Shown: positions 42,721 to 53,282, counted from the first letter of the stretch. The stretch is DNA of 64,000 bases from Paenirhizobium cremeum (GCF_022884085.1 NZ_JAGGCS010000003.1:95437-159436), one strand, 5' to 3'. Made by a program: numbers and translations. Notes: generated by a model from the letters alone, not told the origin.

Positions 42721-44481
42721 ATGAACCTCTTCGCCGATTTCGAAACGAGAATTAAGAACGCGCTGGAACAGATCGACAGCATCAAGGAAAAGCGTTCCAC
42801 CCTCGATTTCAGCCGTATCGTCGTCGAACCGCCGCGCGACTCGAGCCACGGCGATGCCGCGACCAACGCCGCCATGGTTCTGGCCAAGGGGCTCGGCACC
42901 AATCCGCGCGCGCTGGCGGAGGTGATCGGCGAAAAGCTCAAGGAAGATGCAGATATCACCGAGGTGACCGTCGCCGGTCCGGGCTTCATCAACATCCGTT
43001 TGTCGACCGGTTACTGGCAGCGCCTGTTGTCGACCGTGATCGCGGAAGGCACGGACTTCGGACGCTCGACGCTCGGCAAGGGCCGCAAGGTCAATGTCGA
43101 ATATGTCTCGGCCAATCCGACCGGTCCGATGCATGTGGGCCATTGCCGCGGCGCCGTGGTCGGCGATGCGCTGGCCAATCTCCTGGCTTTCGCCGGTTTC
43201 GCGGTCGAAAAGGAATACTACATCAACGACGCCGGCGCCCAGATCGACGTTTTGGCGCGGTCCGTCTTCCTGCGCTATCGTGAGGCGCTGGGTGAGAACA
43301 TCGGCGAGATCCCGTCGGGTCTTTATCCCGGCGATTACCTTGTTCCGGTCGGCCAGGCGCTCGCCGAGGAGTTTGGCGTTCGCCTGCACAACATGCCGGA
43401 AGAGGATTGGATGGCGATCGTCAAGGACCGCGCCATCGACGCGATGATGGCGATGATTCGCGAAGACCTCGCGACGCTGAACGTCCACCATGACATCTTC
43501 TTTTCCGAACGCACGCTGCATGCCAACGGGGCCGCCAAGATCCGCACCGCGATCAACGACCTGACCTTCAAGGGACACGTCTATCGCGGCACGCTGCCGC
43601 CGCCGAAGGGGCAGCTGCCGGAAGACTGGGAAGACCGCGAGCAGACGCTTTTCCGCTCCACGGAAGTCGGCGACGACATCGACCGTCCGCTGATGAAGTC
43701 GGATGGCAGTTACACCTATTTTGCTGCCGACGTGGCCTATTTCAAGGACAAGTTCGACCGCGGCTATTCCGAGATGATCTATGTGCTCGGCGCCGATCAT
43801 GGCGGCTATATCAAGCGCCTGGAGGCGGTCAATCGGGCGGTTTCGGAAGGCAAGTCGAAGCTCACCGTGCTGCTCTGCCAGCTCGTGAAGCTCTATCGCA
43901 ACGGCGAACCGGTGAAGATGTCGAAGCGCTCCGGCGATTTCGTCACCCTGCGCGACGTGGTGGAAGAGGTCGGGCGCGATCCGGTCCGCTTCATGATGCT
44001 CTACCGCAAGAGTTCCGAGCCGCTGGACTTCGACTTTGCCAAGGTGACCGAGCAGTCCAAGGATAACCCGGTCTTCTACGTGCAATACGCTCATGCCCGT
44101 TGCATGTCCGTCTTCAGGCAGGCCCGCGAAGCCTTCCCGGATCTCGATATCGACGGTCTCGATCTGGCATCCGCGGTGGATGGCCAGATCAACGATCCGG
44201 CGGAACTGCAGCTTATCGCCAAGCTTGCCGAATATCCCCGGATAATCGAGGCTGCAGCCCAGTCCCAGGAGCCGCACAGGCTTGCTTTTTACCTCTACGA
44301 TCTGGCAAGTTCCTTCCATGCTCACTGGAACAAGGGCAAGGATTCGCCCGAATTACGTTTTGTTAACGATAAACATCGACAATTGACCATCGCCAGGCTT
44401 GGGCTGGTGCATGCTGTCGCCTCCGTTCTGAAGTCCGGATTGTCCATAACTGGCACTGAAGCTCCGGCAGAAATGCGATAG
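42721..44481 (+). CDS. argS: Arginyl-tRNA synthetase
   Basis: This 586-residue class I synthetase has an N-terminal Add-1 domain for the tRNA D-loop (about 1-110), the HIGH motif within [11 protein letters not shown], a KMSKRSGDF signature in the loop, and a C-terminal DALR anticodon domain. Length is normal. It is followed 65 bases later by the SPOR protein gene, the usual rhizobial order. Confidence 0.97.
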   Translation: MNLFADFETRIKNALEQIDSIKEKRSTLDFSRIVVEPPRDSSHGDAATNAAMVLAKGLGTNPRALAEVIGEKLKEDADITEVTVAGPGFINIRLSTGYWQRLLSTVIAEGTDFGRSTLGKGRKVNVEYVSANPTGPMHVGHCRGAVVGDALANLLAFAGFAVEKEYYINDAGAQIDVLARSVFLRYREALGENIGEIPSGLYPGDYLVPVGQALAEEFGVRLHNMPEEDWMAIVKDRAIDAMMAMIREDLATLNVHHDIFFSERTLHANGAAKIRTAINDLTFKGHVYRGTLPPPKGQLPEDWEDREQTLFRSTEVGDDIDRPLMKSDGSYTYFAADVAYFKDKFDRGYSEMIYVLGADHGGYIKRLEAVNRAVSEGKSKLTVLLCQLVKLYRNGEPVKMSKRSGDFVTLRDVVEEVGRDPVRFMMLYRKSSEPLDFDFAKVTEQSKDNPVFYVQYAHARCMSVFRQAREAFPDLDIDGLDLASAVDGQINDPAELQLIAKLAEYPRIIEAAAQSQEPHRLAFYLYDLASSFHAHWNKGKDSPELRFVNDKHRQLTIARLGLVHAVASVLKSGLSITGTEAPAEMR

Positions 44482-44546
44482 TATCGTCACCATTTCCCCA
44501 CATTGCACTGGCAAGCGTCTTGTCGCGTAAGTGAGTGGAAGTTGTA

Positions 44547-47402
44547 ATGGTACAAAAGCAGGCAGCCTACAGCAGTCGATATGGCAATGACAGTTTTGCG
44601 GACGACGATCCGTTGGCTGAGCTTGCACGTATCGTCGGCTTCGAGCCGGAGGAGCCCCAGGCGGCCGCCCCGGCAGCGCGCGTGTCTCCGTCCGACGAAG
44701 GCCACTTCAATCTTGAAGACGAACTGCTGCGCGAATTCGAGGTCTATGACGCCCCGCAGCCGGTAGAGCCGGTTGTCGCGCGTGCCGAAGACGTGCTGGC
44801 GGTCTCGCCGGTTCCCGTTGTCGAGAACGCCTATCGCGAGCCGGAAGCCTCTCCGTCCTATTTCGCGCCCGAACCCTCTTACGATCACTATCGCGAAGAG
44901 CCGTCCTTCGATGTCGATCTGGCCGATGAGCTCGAACTTGCGGTTTCGGAGGCGGACGAGGATGCGCATTGGCAGCCGGCGCAACCGGTAGCCGTTTCCG
45001 CCCCCGAACCAGAGCCGGAGCCTGCTCCGCGCCTCCGTCTTCCGCTTGCGAATTTCTCGGCAGCTCCGCCCGTGTCCGTCGCAAGCCAGGCGCAGCCGGT
45101 TGAGACGTCCGTCTCCGCCCAGCCGCAGTCGGCGGTGCCGGTGAAGGCTGATATCGACGATTTCTCGATCGATGACTTCGCGCTGGAATCTGAATTGCCG
45201 GCGGAGAATTTCGACTGGTCTCCGGTCGAGCACGCATCTGCGCCTGTCGCAGAGCAGGCGTCGTCCGGAGCACGGGCCGATGATTTCTTCGCATTCGACG
45301 ACCTGATCGCGGAAGCGGATGCGGGCAAGGCTCCTGTCGTGCAACCCGCGACGGTCGCTCCTGCGGCGCCGGTCACGCGTACCGAGCCGTCTTTCACCTT
45401 CTCCTTTTCCGACGAACTTGCCGCCAGCGAGGATGCCACGCCTGCGCCGATGTCTCCGGTGTCGTTCGGAACTCAACCGGTTGTCAGGTCCCAACCGGTT
45501 GTCGAGCCGGTTAAGGCCGAGCCCGCGCGCGCGGCCGTTGCCGAAGACGAGGCTTTCGATCCCTTCGCGGACGCCGAATTCGATCTGCAGCTCGACGATA
45601 TCGAGCTCGACCTCTCCGACATCGAGGCAGACGCAGACATGCGCACCGCCCGGCCGGCGATGGCGGCCCCCGCAGCGACGGCAGAGCTGCGCCCGCAGCC
45701 CGTCCGCTCCGTCGAGCCGGCAATCCCGGTAGAGCCCGTGCGAGCCATGCCTCAGCCGCGTGCGCCGGAAAGGGCGGCCGTCGTCGAGCCGTCGTTCGAT
45801 CTGGCCGAAGAACCTTTGCCGTTCGATCCGGCTGAAATTGCCGAACAGGAAGAACAGCCAGAATCCGTTGCCGAGATGGATGTTCCGGAAGTTCCGGTTC
45901 CCGAGGCCAAGGAGCCGCCGGCGGCTTTCCACCACGATTACGATCTCGATCTCGATACCGAGCTTGCTTCGTTGTTCGACGACGCCGCAGCGGCGCCGGC
46001 AGTCAAGGCTCATCAGCCGGCCGCACCCGTTATCGCCGCAGCCGCAACTGCTGGTGTGGCGACGGCCGCTGCTGCATCTGCATCTGCATCTGCATCCGCA
46101 TCGGCAAAGGGCGTCGCCCACCAGCCGCCGCCGCTCGATGACTTCGACGCCTTCGAGCGGGCGTTGGAGGAAGACTTCCGCCGCACTCTCAGCAAGCCCG
46201 AGGATTACAGGGGCAATGCTTCCGGCCGCATCAACATTCCGCTCGAACCGCAGGAAGGCATTGCGGCGGCGCGCAGTTCCACCCGTCGCCTGTTGCTGAC
46301 GGGCTCTGCGATTGCGGTCGTTCTGTTGCTCGGCGCAGGTGGTCTTTATGCCTGGTTCAGCGGCTCGAGCGTTCCCGGAATCTCCTCCGGAACGCCGCCG
46401 GTGATTACGGCCGACAAGGAGCCGGTGAAAGTTGTGCCCGAGGATCGTGGCGGCAAGTCCGTTCCCAATCAGGACAAGGCCGTATACGACCGCGTAGCCG
46501 GTGCCAGCGTCGAAGATCCGAAGCAGCAGAGCCTGATTTCGTCCAGTGAGGAGCCGGTCGACGTGGTCCAGAAGACCCTGATCCCGGAAACCCTTCCGCT
46601 GGAAGGCGAAAACGAAGCCGAAGCGCTGGGTACACCCGTCGGTGAGACCGAAGATCCGCGCCTGTTGCCTTCGGAGAACCAGCCGGAGCAAACGGCCGCT
46701 GCCGATGACGACCAGGCGACGATTACGCCGCGCAAGGTGCGCACCATGATCGTCCGTCCGGATGGTACGCTGGTGGCTCAGGAGGCCCCGGCCGAACCCG
46801 CACCGGTTAAGCCGGCTGTCAGCGAAAAGACGAGCATGCCGCCCGCCGAAACCAAGCCCGCGCTTGCGGCGCCGACGGCGGGGCGCGTACAGCCGACGGA
46901 GACCGCAGCCGCTCCGGCAGCCTCCGTGAGCGACGCCGCTCCTGCCGTGGAGCAGAAGGCTGTCGTTCCGGCTTCCAAGCCGGTCCAGCCGACGGCACCT
47001 GCCGCAAGTCCGGCAAGCAAGCCGGCAACGGCTGCAACCCCCGCAGCACCGGTGGCCCCGGCCGCGCCCACCAAGCCGGTCGCTACCGAGACCGCCGCTG
47101 CAGCGCCGGCTGAACCTGCCCCTGCACCGGTTGCTCCGGCGCCTGCCGCCGCGGCCCCCGGAAGCTACTTCATCCAGGTCGCATCGCTTCCGTCCGAGGC
47201 TGAGGCCGAGAAATCCTACAAGAGCATTTCCGGCAAGTTTGCGAGCGTCGTCGGCGGGCACGCCTACGAGATCAAGAAGGCGGAAATTGCCGGCAAGGGC
47301 ACCTATTACCGCGTCCGCATCTCGGCCGGCAGCAAGGCGGATGCCCAGGCGCTTTGCGAACGTTACAAGGCCGCCGGCGGAAGCTGCCTCGTCACGAAGT
47401 AG
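44547..47402 (+). CDS. Large SPOR-domain inner membrane protein
   Basis: This 951-residue protein has a long cytoplasmic acidic/Pro/Ala region (about 1-570), a single membrane span (about 575-597, SAIAVVLLLGAGGLYAWF) and a periplasmic Pro/Ala-rich linker. A C-terminal SPOR domain (about 875-951, SYFIQVASLPSEAEAEKSY) binds denuded glycan strands at the septum. It probably takes part in division. ATG 44547 follows GGAAG; an in-frame GTG is at 44535. Far longer than E. coli SPOR proteins, owing to low-complexity sequence. It is followed by a terminator. Confidence 0.9.
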   Translation: MVQKQAAYSSRYGNDSFADDDPLAELARIVGFEPEEPQAAAPAARVSPSDEGHFNLEDELLREFEVYDAPQPVEPVVARAEDVLAVSPVPVVENAYREPEASPSYFAPEPSYDHYREEPSFDVDLADELELAVSEADEDAHWQPAQPVAVSAPEPEPEPAPRLRLPLANFSAAPPVSVASQAQPVETSVSAQPQSAVPVKADIDDFSIDDFALESELPAENFDWSPVEHASAPVAEQASSGARADDFFAFDDLIAEADAGKAPVVQPATVAPAAPVTRTEPSFTFSFSDELAASEDATPAPMSPVSFGTQPVVRSQPVVEPVKAEPARAAVAEDEAFDPFADAEFDLQLDDIELDLSDIEADADMRTARPAMAAPAATAELRPQPVRSVEPAIPVEPVRAMPQPRAPERAAVVEPSFDLAEEPLPFDPAEIAEQEEQPESVAEMDVPEVPVPEAKEPPAAFHHDYDLDLDTELASLFDDAAAAPAVKAHQPAAPVIAAAATAGVATAAAASASASASASAKGVAHQPPPLDDFDAFERALEEDFRRTLSKPEDYRGNASGRINIPLEPQEGIAAARSSTRRLLLTGSAIAVVLLLGAGGLYAWFSGSSVPGISSGTPPVITADKEPVKVVPEDRGGKSVPNQDKAVYDRVAGASVEDPKQQSLISSSEEPVDVVQKTLIPETLPLEGENEAEALGTPVGETEDPRLLPSENQPEQTAAADDDQATITPRKVRTMIVRPDGTLVAQEAPAEPAPVKPAVSEKTSMPPAETKPALAAPTAGRVQPTETAAAPAASVSDAAPAVEQKAVVPASKPVQPTAPAASPASKPATAATPAAPVAPAAPTKPVATETAAAAPAEPAPAPVAPAPAAAAPGSYFIQVASLPSEAEAEKSYKSISGKFASVVGGHAYEIKKAEIAGKGTYYRVRISAGSKADAQALCERYKAAGGSCLVTK

Positions 47403-47430
47403 GAACTGTCGCTTTCAATGTTGAAAAGAG

Positions 47431-47463
47431 AGGCGGAAACCATGAGTTTTCGCCTCTTTTCCT
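47431..47463 (+). terminator. Terminator after the SPOR gene
   Basis: Stem GAGGCGGAAA (47431-47440) pairs with TTTTCGCCTC (47448-47457) with one G-U, 7-base loop, then TTTTCC. Confidence 0.75.
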
Positions 47464-47519
47464 GTGTATGACACGCTGCAGCGCTTCGGCTTTTTACCCA
47501 TCCCTCTTATGATTCGCCC

Positions 47520-48548
47520 ATGACCCATCGATACGCTCCGGCGAAAGCCATGATCCTCGGCTGCAGCGGCCTTGCGCTGACTGCGGACGAAAAATCCCTC
47601 TATCGCGACGAACAGCCCTGGGGCTTCATCGTCTTTGCCCGCAATCTTTCGGAGCCGGCGCAGATATGCGATCTCGTTGCGGAGATGCGCGAGACCGTCG
47701 GCGGCCGCAATGCGCCGGTGCTCATCGACCAGGAAGGCGGCCGGGTCCAGCGCATCCGTGAGCCGATTGCGCCCCGGTATCCATCGGCTGCGGTACTCGG
47801 CGAACTCTATCGCCGGGACAAGGCAATCGGTCTGCGTGCGGCCTGGCTGATGTCCCGCCTCCATGCTTTCGATCTCCTGAAACTCGGCATCAACGTCGAT
47901 TGCCTGCCGGTGCTCGATGTGCCGGTCGAAGGCGCAAGCAATGTCATCGGTGACCGGGCCTATGGCACCGATCCGCTGACAGTCGGCGAAATGGGCGAAG
48001 CGGCGGCCGAAGGTTTGAAAGCGGGCGGTGTGCTGCCGGTGATGAAGCATGTGCCGGGCCATGGTCGCGGCATGGCGGACAGCCATCACGAACTGCCGGT
48101 GGTCACGACGTCCCACGAGGAATTGTCGGCCCATGATTTTCCGCCGTTCCGCAGGCTGCGCAACGAATTGATGGCGATGAGCGCGCATGTGGTATACTCG
48201 GCCATCGATCCGGATCATCCGGCATCGACGTCGAAAGTGGTGATCGACAAGATCATCCGCGGCGAGATCGGTTTCGATGGATTGCTGATGTCCGATGACG
48301 TGTCGATGAATGCCCTGAAGGGAACGATAGGTGAGCGCGCCGCAGCGATCGTGGCGGGCGGTTGCGACGTCGTTCTCCATTGCAATGGCGTGCTGGAGGA
48401 GATGCGGGCTGTGGCTGCCGCAGCGCCTGTTCTGTCCGGCCGGGCAAGGACGCGCGCCGATGCGGTCGAGAATGCCTTCGGTCACATCGATGCCTATGCC
48501 GAAGCCGATATCCGCAACGAATTCGATGGCTTGAGGGCGACGGCCTGA
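47520..48548 (+). CDS. nagZ: Beta-N-acetylhexosaminidase (NagZ family)
   Basis: This 342-residue glycoside hydrolase family 3 enzyme removes N-acetylglucosamine from anhydromuropeptides during cell-wall recycling. The conserved loop is KHVPGHGRGMADSHHELPVV (catalytic His/Asp); the nucleophile is the Asp in LMSDDVSM. Length is normal. Its stop overlaps the scpA start (TGATG). Confidence 0.95.
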   Translation: MTHRYAPAKAMILGCSGLALTADEKSLYRDEQPWGFIVFARNLSEPAQICDLVAEMRETVGGRNAPVLIDQEGGRVQRIREPIAPRYPSAAVLGELYRRDKAIGLRAAWLMSRLHAFDLLKLGINVDCLPVLDVPVEGASNVIGDRAYGTDPLTVGEMGEAAAEGLKAGGVLPVMKHVPGHGRGMADSHHELPVVTTSHEELSAHDFPPFRRLRNELMAMSAHVVYSAIDPDHPASTSKVVIDKIIRGEIGFDGLLMSDDVSMNALKGTIGERAAAIVAGGCDVVLHCNGVLEEMRAVAAAAPVLSGRARTRADAVENAFGHIDAYAEADIRNEFDGLRATA

Positions 48549-49420
48549 TGTCGCGCACCGGAGCCCAGCCCCCGACCACCTCTGCACGCAATCCGGCGGG
48601 CGGCACGGGCGCCGCCACGCCCATGGACCCGTTGTGGCAGGAGACCACGGCCGAACGGCTGACGGGCGAGCCGGCTCTGGTGATCGATGTCGCGGGCTTC
48701 GAAGGTCCGCTCGATCTTCTGCTGTTTCTTGCGCGCAACCAGAAGGTCGACCTGTCGCGCATCTCGGTTCTGGCGCTTGCCGAACAATATCTGCAGTTCA
48801 TCGAAAGCGCCCGGCGCATCCGTATCGAGCTCGCGGCCGACTATCTCGTCATGGCAGCCTGGCTCGCCTATCTGAAGTCACGCCTGCTGATCCCGCAACA
48901 GGCCAAGGACGACGGACCGTCGGGTGAAGAAATGGCGGCGACGCTGGCCTTCCGGCTGAAACGCCTCGAAGCCATGCGGGAGGCGGCAACCCGCCTCATC
49001 AACCGCAATCGCCTCGGCCGGGACGTCTATGTGCGGGGAGCGCCGGAACACGTGCCCACCCGCGTCGAGAACGCTTATGAGGCGACCCTCTACGATCTGC
49101 TGACCGCCTATGCGGCTCTTCGCCAGCGGCAGGCAATCACCCAGGTGACAATCGAGCGACGCAAGGTCTGGGCCTTGTCCGACGCTCGCGCCATTCTGAC
49201 GCGGATGATCGGCGAGATCGCCGACTGGACGACCCTGGAGCAGTATCTGTTGCGCTATCTTTCCTCCGAGGAGGAGAGGGTGACCGCTATTGCCAGCGCC
49301 TTTGCCGCTTCGCTGGAGCTCGTGCGCGAAGGCCGGCTGGAAATCCGCCAGGACGGCGCCTTCCAGCCGATCTACATGCGTAGCGGTCCGCGCGCAGCCG
49401 ATCTCTCGTCGGTGGAATAG
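48548..49420 (+). CDS. scpA: Segregation and condensation protein A
   Basis: This 290-residue kleisin subunit links SMC dimers in bacterial condensin and works with ScpB. The ScpA signature is FEGPLDLLLFLARNQKVDLS, and the C-terminal winged helix is near 230-275. A 40-residue Pro/Gly/Ala N-terminal extension precedes it. ATG 48548 overlaps the nagZ stop. scpB begins 8 bases after its stop. Confidence 0.94.
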   Translation: MSRTGAQPPTTSARNPAGGTGAATPMDPLWQETTAERLTGEPALVIDVAGFEGPLDLLLFLARNQKVDLSRISVLALAEQYLQFIESARRIRIELAADYLVMAAWLAYLKSRLLIPQQAKDDGPSGEEMAATLAFRLKRLEAMREAATRLINRNRLGRDVYVRGAPEHVPTRVENAYEATLYDLLTAYAALRQRQAITQVTIERRKVWALSDARAILTRMIGEIADWTTLEQYLLRYLSSEEERVTAIASAFAASLELVREGRLEIRQDGAFQPIYMRSGPRAADLSSVE

Positions 49421-49428
49421 GGCGCGCG

Positions 49429-50166
49429 ATGGGCGAACCGCAGGATCAGGACTTCTTCGAGGACGAAGCCGAGGTGGCGGAGCGGCCGGCCGAACCGAGC
49501 GCCGAAAGCGTGCGTCTGGAGAACGAGGCCGCCCGGATCGCCGAGGCGCTGGTGTTCGCCTCCGCCGAACCGGTGTCCGAAAGTTTCATCGCCGACCGTC
49601 TGCCGCGCGGAACCGATGTTCGCGCCATCATGCGCCGCCTCAAGGAAGACTATGCCGGGCGCGGGGTCAATCTGCTGCAGGTCGACGACCACTGGGCCTT
49701 CCGCACCGCCGCCGATCTGTCCTTTGCGATCCGCAAGGACGAGACGGAGGCGAAGAAGCTGTCGCGTGCCGCCCTCGAAGTCCTGGCGATCATTGCATAT
49801 CACCAGCCCGTCACCCGTGCCGAGATCGAGGATATTCGCGGCGTCCAGACGTCGAAAGGCACGCTCGACGTGCTGATGGAGGCGGGCTGGGTGCGGTTTC
49901 GCGGCCGCCGCCGTACGCCTGGCCGGCCTGTGACCCTCGGTACGACGCGGGATTTCCTCGACCATTTCGGGCTTGAGGAACTGCGCGACCTGCCGGGTCT
50001 CGAAGAACTCAAGGGCGCGGGGCTGCTTTCAGGTCGCATCCCTCCGAACATTTCCGTACCTCTGCCGATCGGCAATGACGACCTCGCGGAAGACGAAGAT
50101 CCGATCACTCAGCTCGATCTCGAGGAGCTTGGCCTCTTGACACCGGGCGGTGAAGCGGACGAATAG
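49429..50166 (+). CDS. scpB: Segregation and condensation protein B
   Basis: This 245-residue ScpB forms a dimer that caps the ScpA kleisin in the SMC complex. It has two winged-helix domains: EAARIAEALVFASAEPVS about 23-80, and LAIIAYHQPVTRAEIEDIRG about 112-185. An acidic C-terminal tail follows. scpA and scpB are plainly one unit. Confidence 0.95.
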   Translation: MGEPQDQDFFEDEAEVAERPAEPSAESVRLENEAARIAEALVFASAEPVSESFIADRLPRGTDVRAIMRRLKEDYAGRGVNLLQVDDHWAFRTAADLSFAIRKDETEAKKLSRAALEVLAIIAYHQPVTRAEIEDIRGVQTSKGTLDVLMEAGWVRFRGRRRTPGRPVTLGTTRDFLDHFGLEELRDLPGLEELKGAGLLSGRIPPNISVPLPIGNDDLAEDEDPITQLDLEELGLLTPGGEADE

Positions 50167-50265
50167 CATCATGTTTTGTTGGACAACCGGGCTCGCGTTC
50201 GGAATGCCCCGCGGCGGTTGGTTCCGGCGCGTGGCGCATCGGCGGGTGGCCTCGCGGAAGATGGA

Positions 50266-51372
50266 ATGAACTCGGTCGCGATCGATGGGGCAGATGCGAG
50301 GCGGACGGCAGGGGTTACCTTCGCCGCCAGCCTGCGCTTTGAAGATATCCGCCACGGTTATCATGGCAGGGAGACGATCCGCGGCGTCTCGCTGACCGCC
50401 AAGGCCGGCGAGGTACTCTGCCTGCTCGGACCGTCGGGCTCTGGAAAGACAACGCTTCTGAGGATTGCAGCCGGGATCGAGGTACAGTCTTCCGGTCGCC
50501 TGCTGATGAACGATCGCGAGGTCGCCGGACCCTCCGGTTTCATCCCTCCCGAAAAGCGTGGCATCGGGCTGATGTTCCAGGATTTTGCGCTCTTTCCGCA
50601 TATGAACGTGCTCGATAACGTCCGTTTCGGCCTGACCGCCCTGCCGCCGAAGGAGGCGGTCTCCGGAGCCATGGCGGCGCTCGAGCGCGTCGGTCTTGCC
50701 CATTATGCCGACAAATATCCCCATGCGCTTTCGGGTGGCGAGCAGCAGCGCGTGGCGCTGGCCCGGGCGCTTGCGCCGCGGCCCGGAGTCCTCCTGATGG
50801 ACGAGCCCTTTTCCGGCCTTGATTCCCGGTTAAAGGACACCATTCGCGCCGACACGCTTGCGATCCTGCGCGAGACGCGAGCGACCGCCGTCGTGGTTAC
50901 CCACGACGCCGAGGAGGCGATGCGCATGGCTGACCGGATTGCCCTGCTGCGCGACGGACGTCTGGTGCAGGTCGGAACCTCAGACGATCTCTATCGCCGG
51001 CCGAAAGATCTTTTTACCGCCGCCTTCTTTTCGGAAATCAATGAGTTTTCCGGCGTCGTGCGCGATGGCCGTGTCGAAACGCCGCTCGGAACGACCTCCG
51101 CGCCCGGCATGAAGGACGGCCAGTCCGTCTCCGTCGCCGTCAGATTGTCCGGCGTTGGGCTGCGGGAGGAGGGCGGTGCGATACCCGCGCGTATTCTTTC
51201 GCGCCGTTTTCTGGGTGTTGTGGAACTGCTGGAACTTGCCGTGCCTGGAACCGAGCGTCCGGTTCGTTCGCGCATCCGGGCTGACATCCTGCCGCAGGGG
51301 CTTCGTGACGTCACGGTGACTGTGAATCCACAGGACATTTTCGTATTTGAAAAACAAGCTGAAACACCTTAA
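50266..51372 (+). CDS. ABC transporter ATP-binding protein (FbpC/PotA type), orphan
   Basis: This 368-residue ATPase is of the iron/spermidine/sulfate importer group. It has Walker A GPSGSGKTT, Q-loop MFQDFALFP, signature LSGGEQQR, Walker B VLLMDEPF, switch His VVTHD and a C-terminal TOBE-like domain (about 260-368). ATG 50266 (GGAAG upstream) is preferred; a longer TTG frame at 50176 is unlikely. No permease or binding protein is adjacent, so its partners must be elsewhere. It lies between scpB and tatA, 33 bases upstream of the tatA start. Confidence 0.88.
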   Translation: MNSVAIDGADARRTAGVTFAASLRFEDIRHGYHGRETIRGVSLTAKAGEVLCLLGPSGSGKTTLLRIAAGIEVQSSGRLLMNDREVAGPSGFIPPEKRGIGLMFQDFALFPHMNVLDNVRFGLTALPPKEAVSGAMAALERVGLAHYADKYPHALSGGEQQRVALARALAPRPGVLLMDEPFSGLDSRLKDTIRADTLAILRETRATAVVVTHDAEEAMRMADRIALLRDGRLVQVGTSDDLYRRPKDLFTAAFFSEINEFSGVVRDGRVETPLGTTSAPGMKDGQSVSVAVRLSGVGLREEGGAIPARILSRRFLGVVELLELAVPGTERPVRSRIRADILPQGLRDVTVTVNPQDIFVFEKQAETP

Positions 51373-51405
51373 ATCGGTGGGACACGCAAACAAGGAGTGA
51401 CAGTA

Positions 51406-51603
51406 ATGGGTTCTTTTAGCATGTGGCACTGGCTGATCGTATTGGCCATCGTCCTGTTGCTGTTCGGCCGTGGCAAGATCCCTGAACTGATGGGTGACGT
51501 TGCCAAGGGCATCAAGAGCTTCAAGAAGGGCATGTCTGACGACGAAGCCGAAAATCAGGCTCCGGGCAAGACGGTCGACCATAAGGTCGAAGAGACCAAG
51601 TAA
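51406..51603 (+). CDS. tatA: Twin-arginine translocase subunit TatA
   Basis: This 65-residue pore-forming subunit of the Tat system has one membrane helix ([15 protein letters not shown]) followed by an amphipathic helix ([20 protein letters not shown]) and a charged tail. ATG 51406 follows AAGGAG at 51392-51397. First gene of tatABC. Confidence 0.96.
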   Translation: MGSFSMWHWLIVLAIVLLLFGRGKIPELMGDVAKGIKSFKKGMSDDEAENQAPGKTVDHKVEETK

Positions 51604-51654
51604 GCGCGTTACGGCCGCTCGGCGGTCTCGGAATATGGCGTCGGGAGCCTTTTG

Positions 51655-52350
51655 ATGCTGGATATAGGCTGGAGCGAGTTGCTCGTCATCGCGGTAATTC
51701 TGATCGTGGTGGTGGGGCCGAAAGACTTGCCGCCGATGATCCGTGCCTTCGGAAAGATGACGGCGCGGCTTCGTCGCACCGCAGGGGAATTCCGCGCCCA
51801 GTTCGACGAGGCCCTGCGGGAAGCTGAACTGGACGATCTGCGTCAGAGCGTGGATGAGGCGCGAAAGCTCAATCCCGCGTCCTCCCTGCGTGACGCGATC
51901 AATCCGCTGCGCCAGATGGGCAATGAGATCAAGGCCGACCTGCAGAAGGCGACGAAGCCCGATAACAAGAGCGTGATGCCGTCGGACGCTGCATCCTTGG
52001 AAGAGGCGACATCCATCCTGCCGGAAATACCGGCTCCGCTGTCCGGAACGCCATCCGATCTCTCGCAGCCGGCGCCGGCGGCCGCACCGGCCGCTGCTCC
52101 CGCAGCAGTGGCGACATCCGCTTCTACCGGTGTTGATACGGTCAAGGCTTCCGCTGCCAAGCCGACAAGCCGCAGCCGGAAACCAAAGACGCCCGCTGAA
52201 TCCGTTGTTCCGGCACCCGTTGTCGAAGCCGCAGCACCTGCCAAGCGGACCCGCAAAGCTGCCGCTCCCAAGGCTGCCGCGGAGGCTTCGCCCGTCAAGG
52301 CGGCCAGGACCAGCAAACCCCGCAAGACAAAGACCGAGGACCGTGCATGA
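51655..52350 (+). CDS. tatB: Twin-arginine translocase subunit TatB
   Basis: This 231-residue TatB has the N-terminal helix MLDIGWSELLVIAVILIVVV, the GPKDLPPMIRAFGKM hinge and a charged amphipathic helix. A long Ala/Pro/Lys-rich tail follows (about 110-231), longer than in E. coli but usual in rhizobia. It forms the substrate receptor with TatC. The stop overlaps tatC (ATGA 52347-52350). Confidence 0.94.
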   Translation: MLDIGWSELLVIAVILIVVVGPKDLPPMIRAFGKMTARLRRTAGEFRAQFDEALREAELDDLRQSVDEARKLNPASSLRDAINPLRQMGNEIKADLQKATKPDNKSVMPSDAASLEEATSILPEIPAPLSGTPSDLSQPAPAAAPAAAPAAVATSASTGVDTVKASAAKPTSRSRKPKTPAESVVPAPVVEAAAPAKRTRKAAAPKAAAEASPVKAARTSKPRKTKTEDRA

Positions 52351-53168
52351 GCGGCGACATCGAAGACAAGCCGCAGCCGCTGATCGAGCATCTGATCGAA
52401 CTGCGCTCCCGCCTCATCTGGGCGCTGGGTGCATTCTTCGTCGCGTTCATCGCATGCTTCGCCTTTGCCAAGCAGCTCTTCAACCTGCTTGTCATTCCCT
52501 ACAAGTGGGCGGTGATGTGGGCCGGCCTCGACGTCGGCAAGGCCGAACTGATCTACACGGCGCCGCAGGAATTCTTCTTCACCCAGGTGAAGGTCGCCAT
52601 GTTCGGCGCCATGGTCATCGCCTTTCCGGTGATCGCGGCCCAGATTTACAAGTTCGTGGCGCCGGGTCTTTACAAGAACGAGAGGGCGGCGTTTCTGCCG
52701 TTCCTGGTCGCTTCGCCGATCCTTTTCCTGATGGGCGCCGCACTGGTCTACTTCTTCTTCACGCCGATGGTGATGTGGTTCTTCCTGGCCATGCAGCAGG
52801 CGCCGGGCGAGGGCGAGGTGGCGATTTCTCTGATGCCCAAGGTTTCGGAGTATCTGAGCCTCATCATGACGCTGGTCTTTTCCTTCGGGCTGGTCTTCCA
52901 GCTGCCCGTCGTGACCACTCTGCTTGCCCGCGTCGGCATCCTCGAAAGCACGTGGCTAGCGGAGAAGCGCAAGTACTTCATCGTCGTCGCCTTCATCATC
53001 GCCGCGGTGCTGACGCCGCCCGATCCGATGTCCCAGATCGGCCTTGCTTTGCCGACCATCCTTCTCTACGAGGTAGCCATCTATGCTGCACGACTCGTGG
53101 AGCGCCGGCGGGCTTCGGAAGCGGACGCGCTCGTTCCGGCGGGCGAGGCAGGCGAGAAGGGCGAATAG
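52347..53168 (+). CDS. tatC: Twin-arginine translocase subunit TatC
   Basis: This 273-residue six-span protein recognises the twin-arginine signal. The conserved N-terminus IEHLIELRSRLIWALG and the FFFTQVKVAMFGAM loop are typical, and a short charged C-terminal tail follows. It overlaps tatB and is followed, after 114 bases, by serS. Confidence 0.96.
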   Translation: MSGDIEDKPQPLIEHLIELRSRLIWALGAFFVAFIACFAFAKQLFNLLVIPYKWAVMWAGLDVGKAELIYTAPQEFFFTQVKVAMFGAMVIAFPVIAAQIYKFVAPGLYKNERAAFLPFLVASPILFLMGAALVYFFFTPMVMWFFLAMQQAPGEGEVAISLMPKVSEYLSLIMTLVFSFGLVFQLPVVTTLLARVGILESTWLAEKRKYFIVVAFIIAAVLTPPDPMSQIGLALPTILLYEVAIYAARLVERRRASEADALVPAGEAGEKGE

Positions 53169-53282
53169 GGCGACAGCCTTCGCTTCCCCGGCCTTTTCCA
53201 TCGCGAGCATGCATCCATGGGGCCGGACAGGGCGCCCGCCAGGTCCGATCCGACGATCACCGCAAGACGACCTGGAACGACG

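Noticed and set aside
44487..47261. 924-codon Arg/Gly-rich frame on the minus strand
   Set aside because: Antisense shadow of the SPOR protein gene; composition is a mirror of the Pro/Ala-rich codons.
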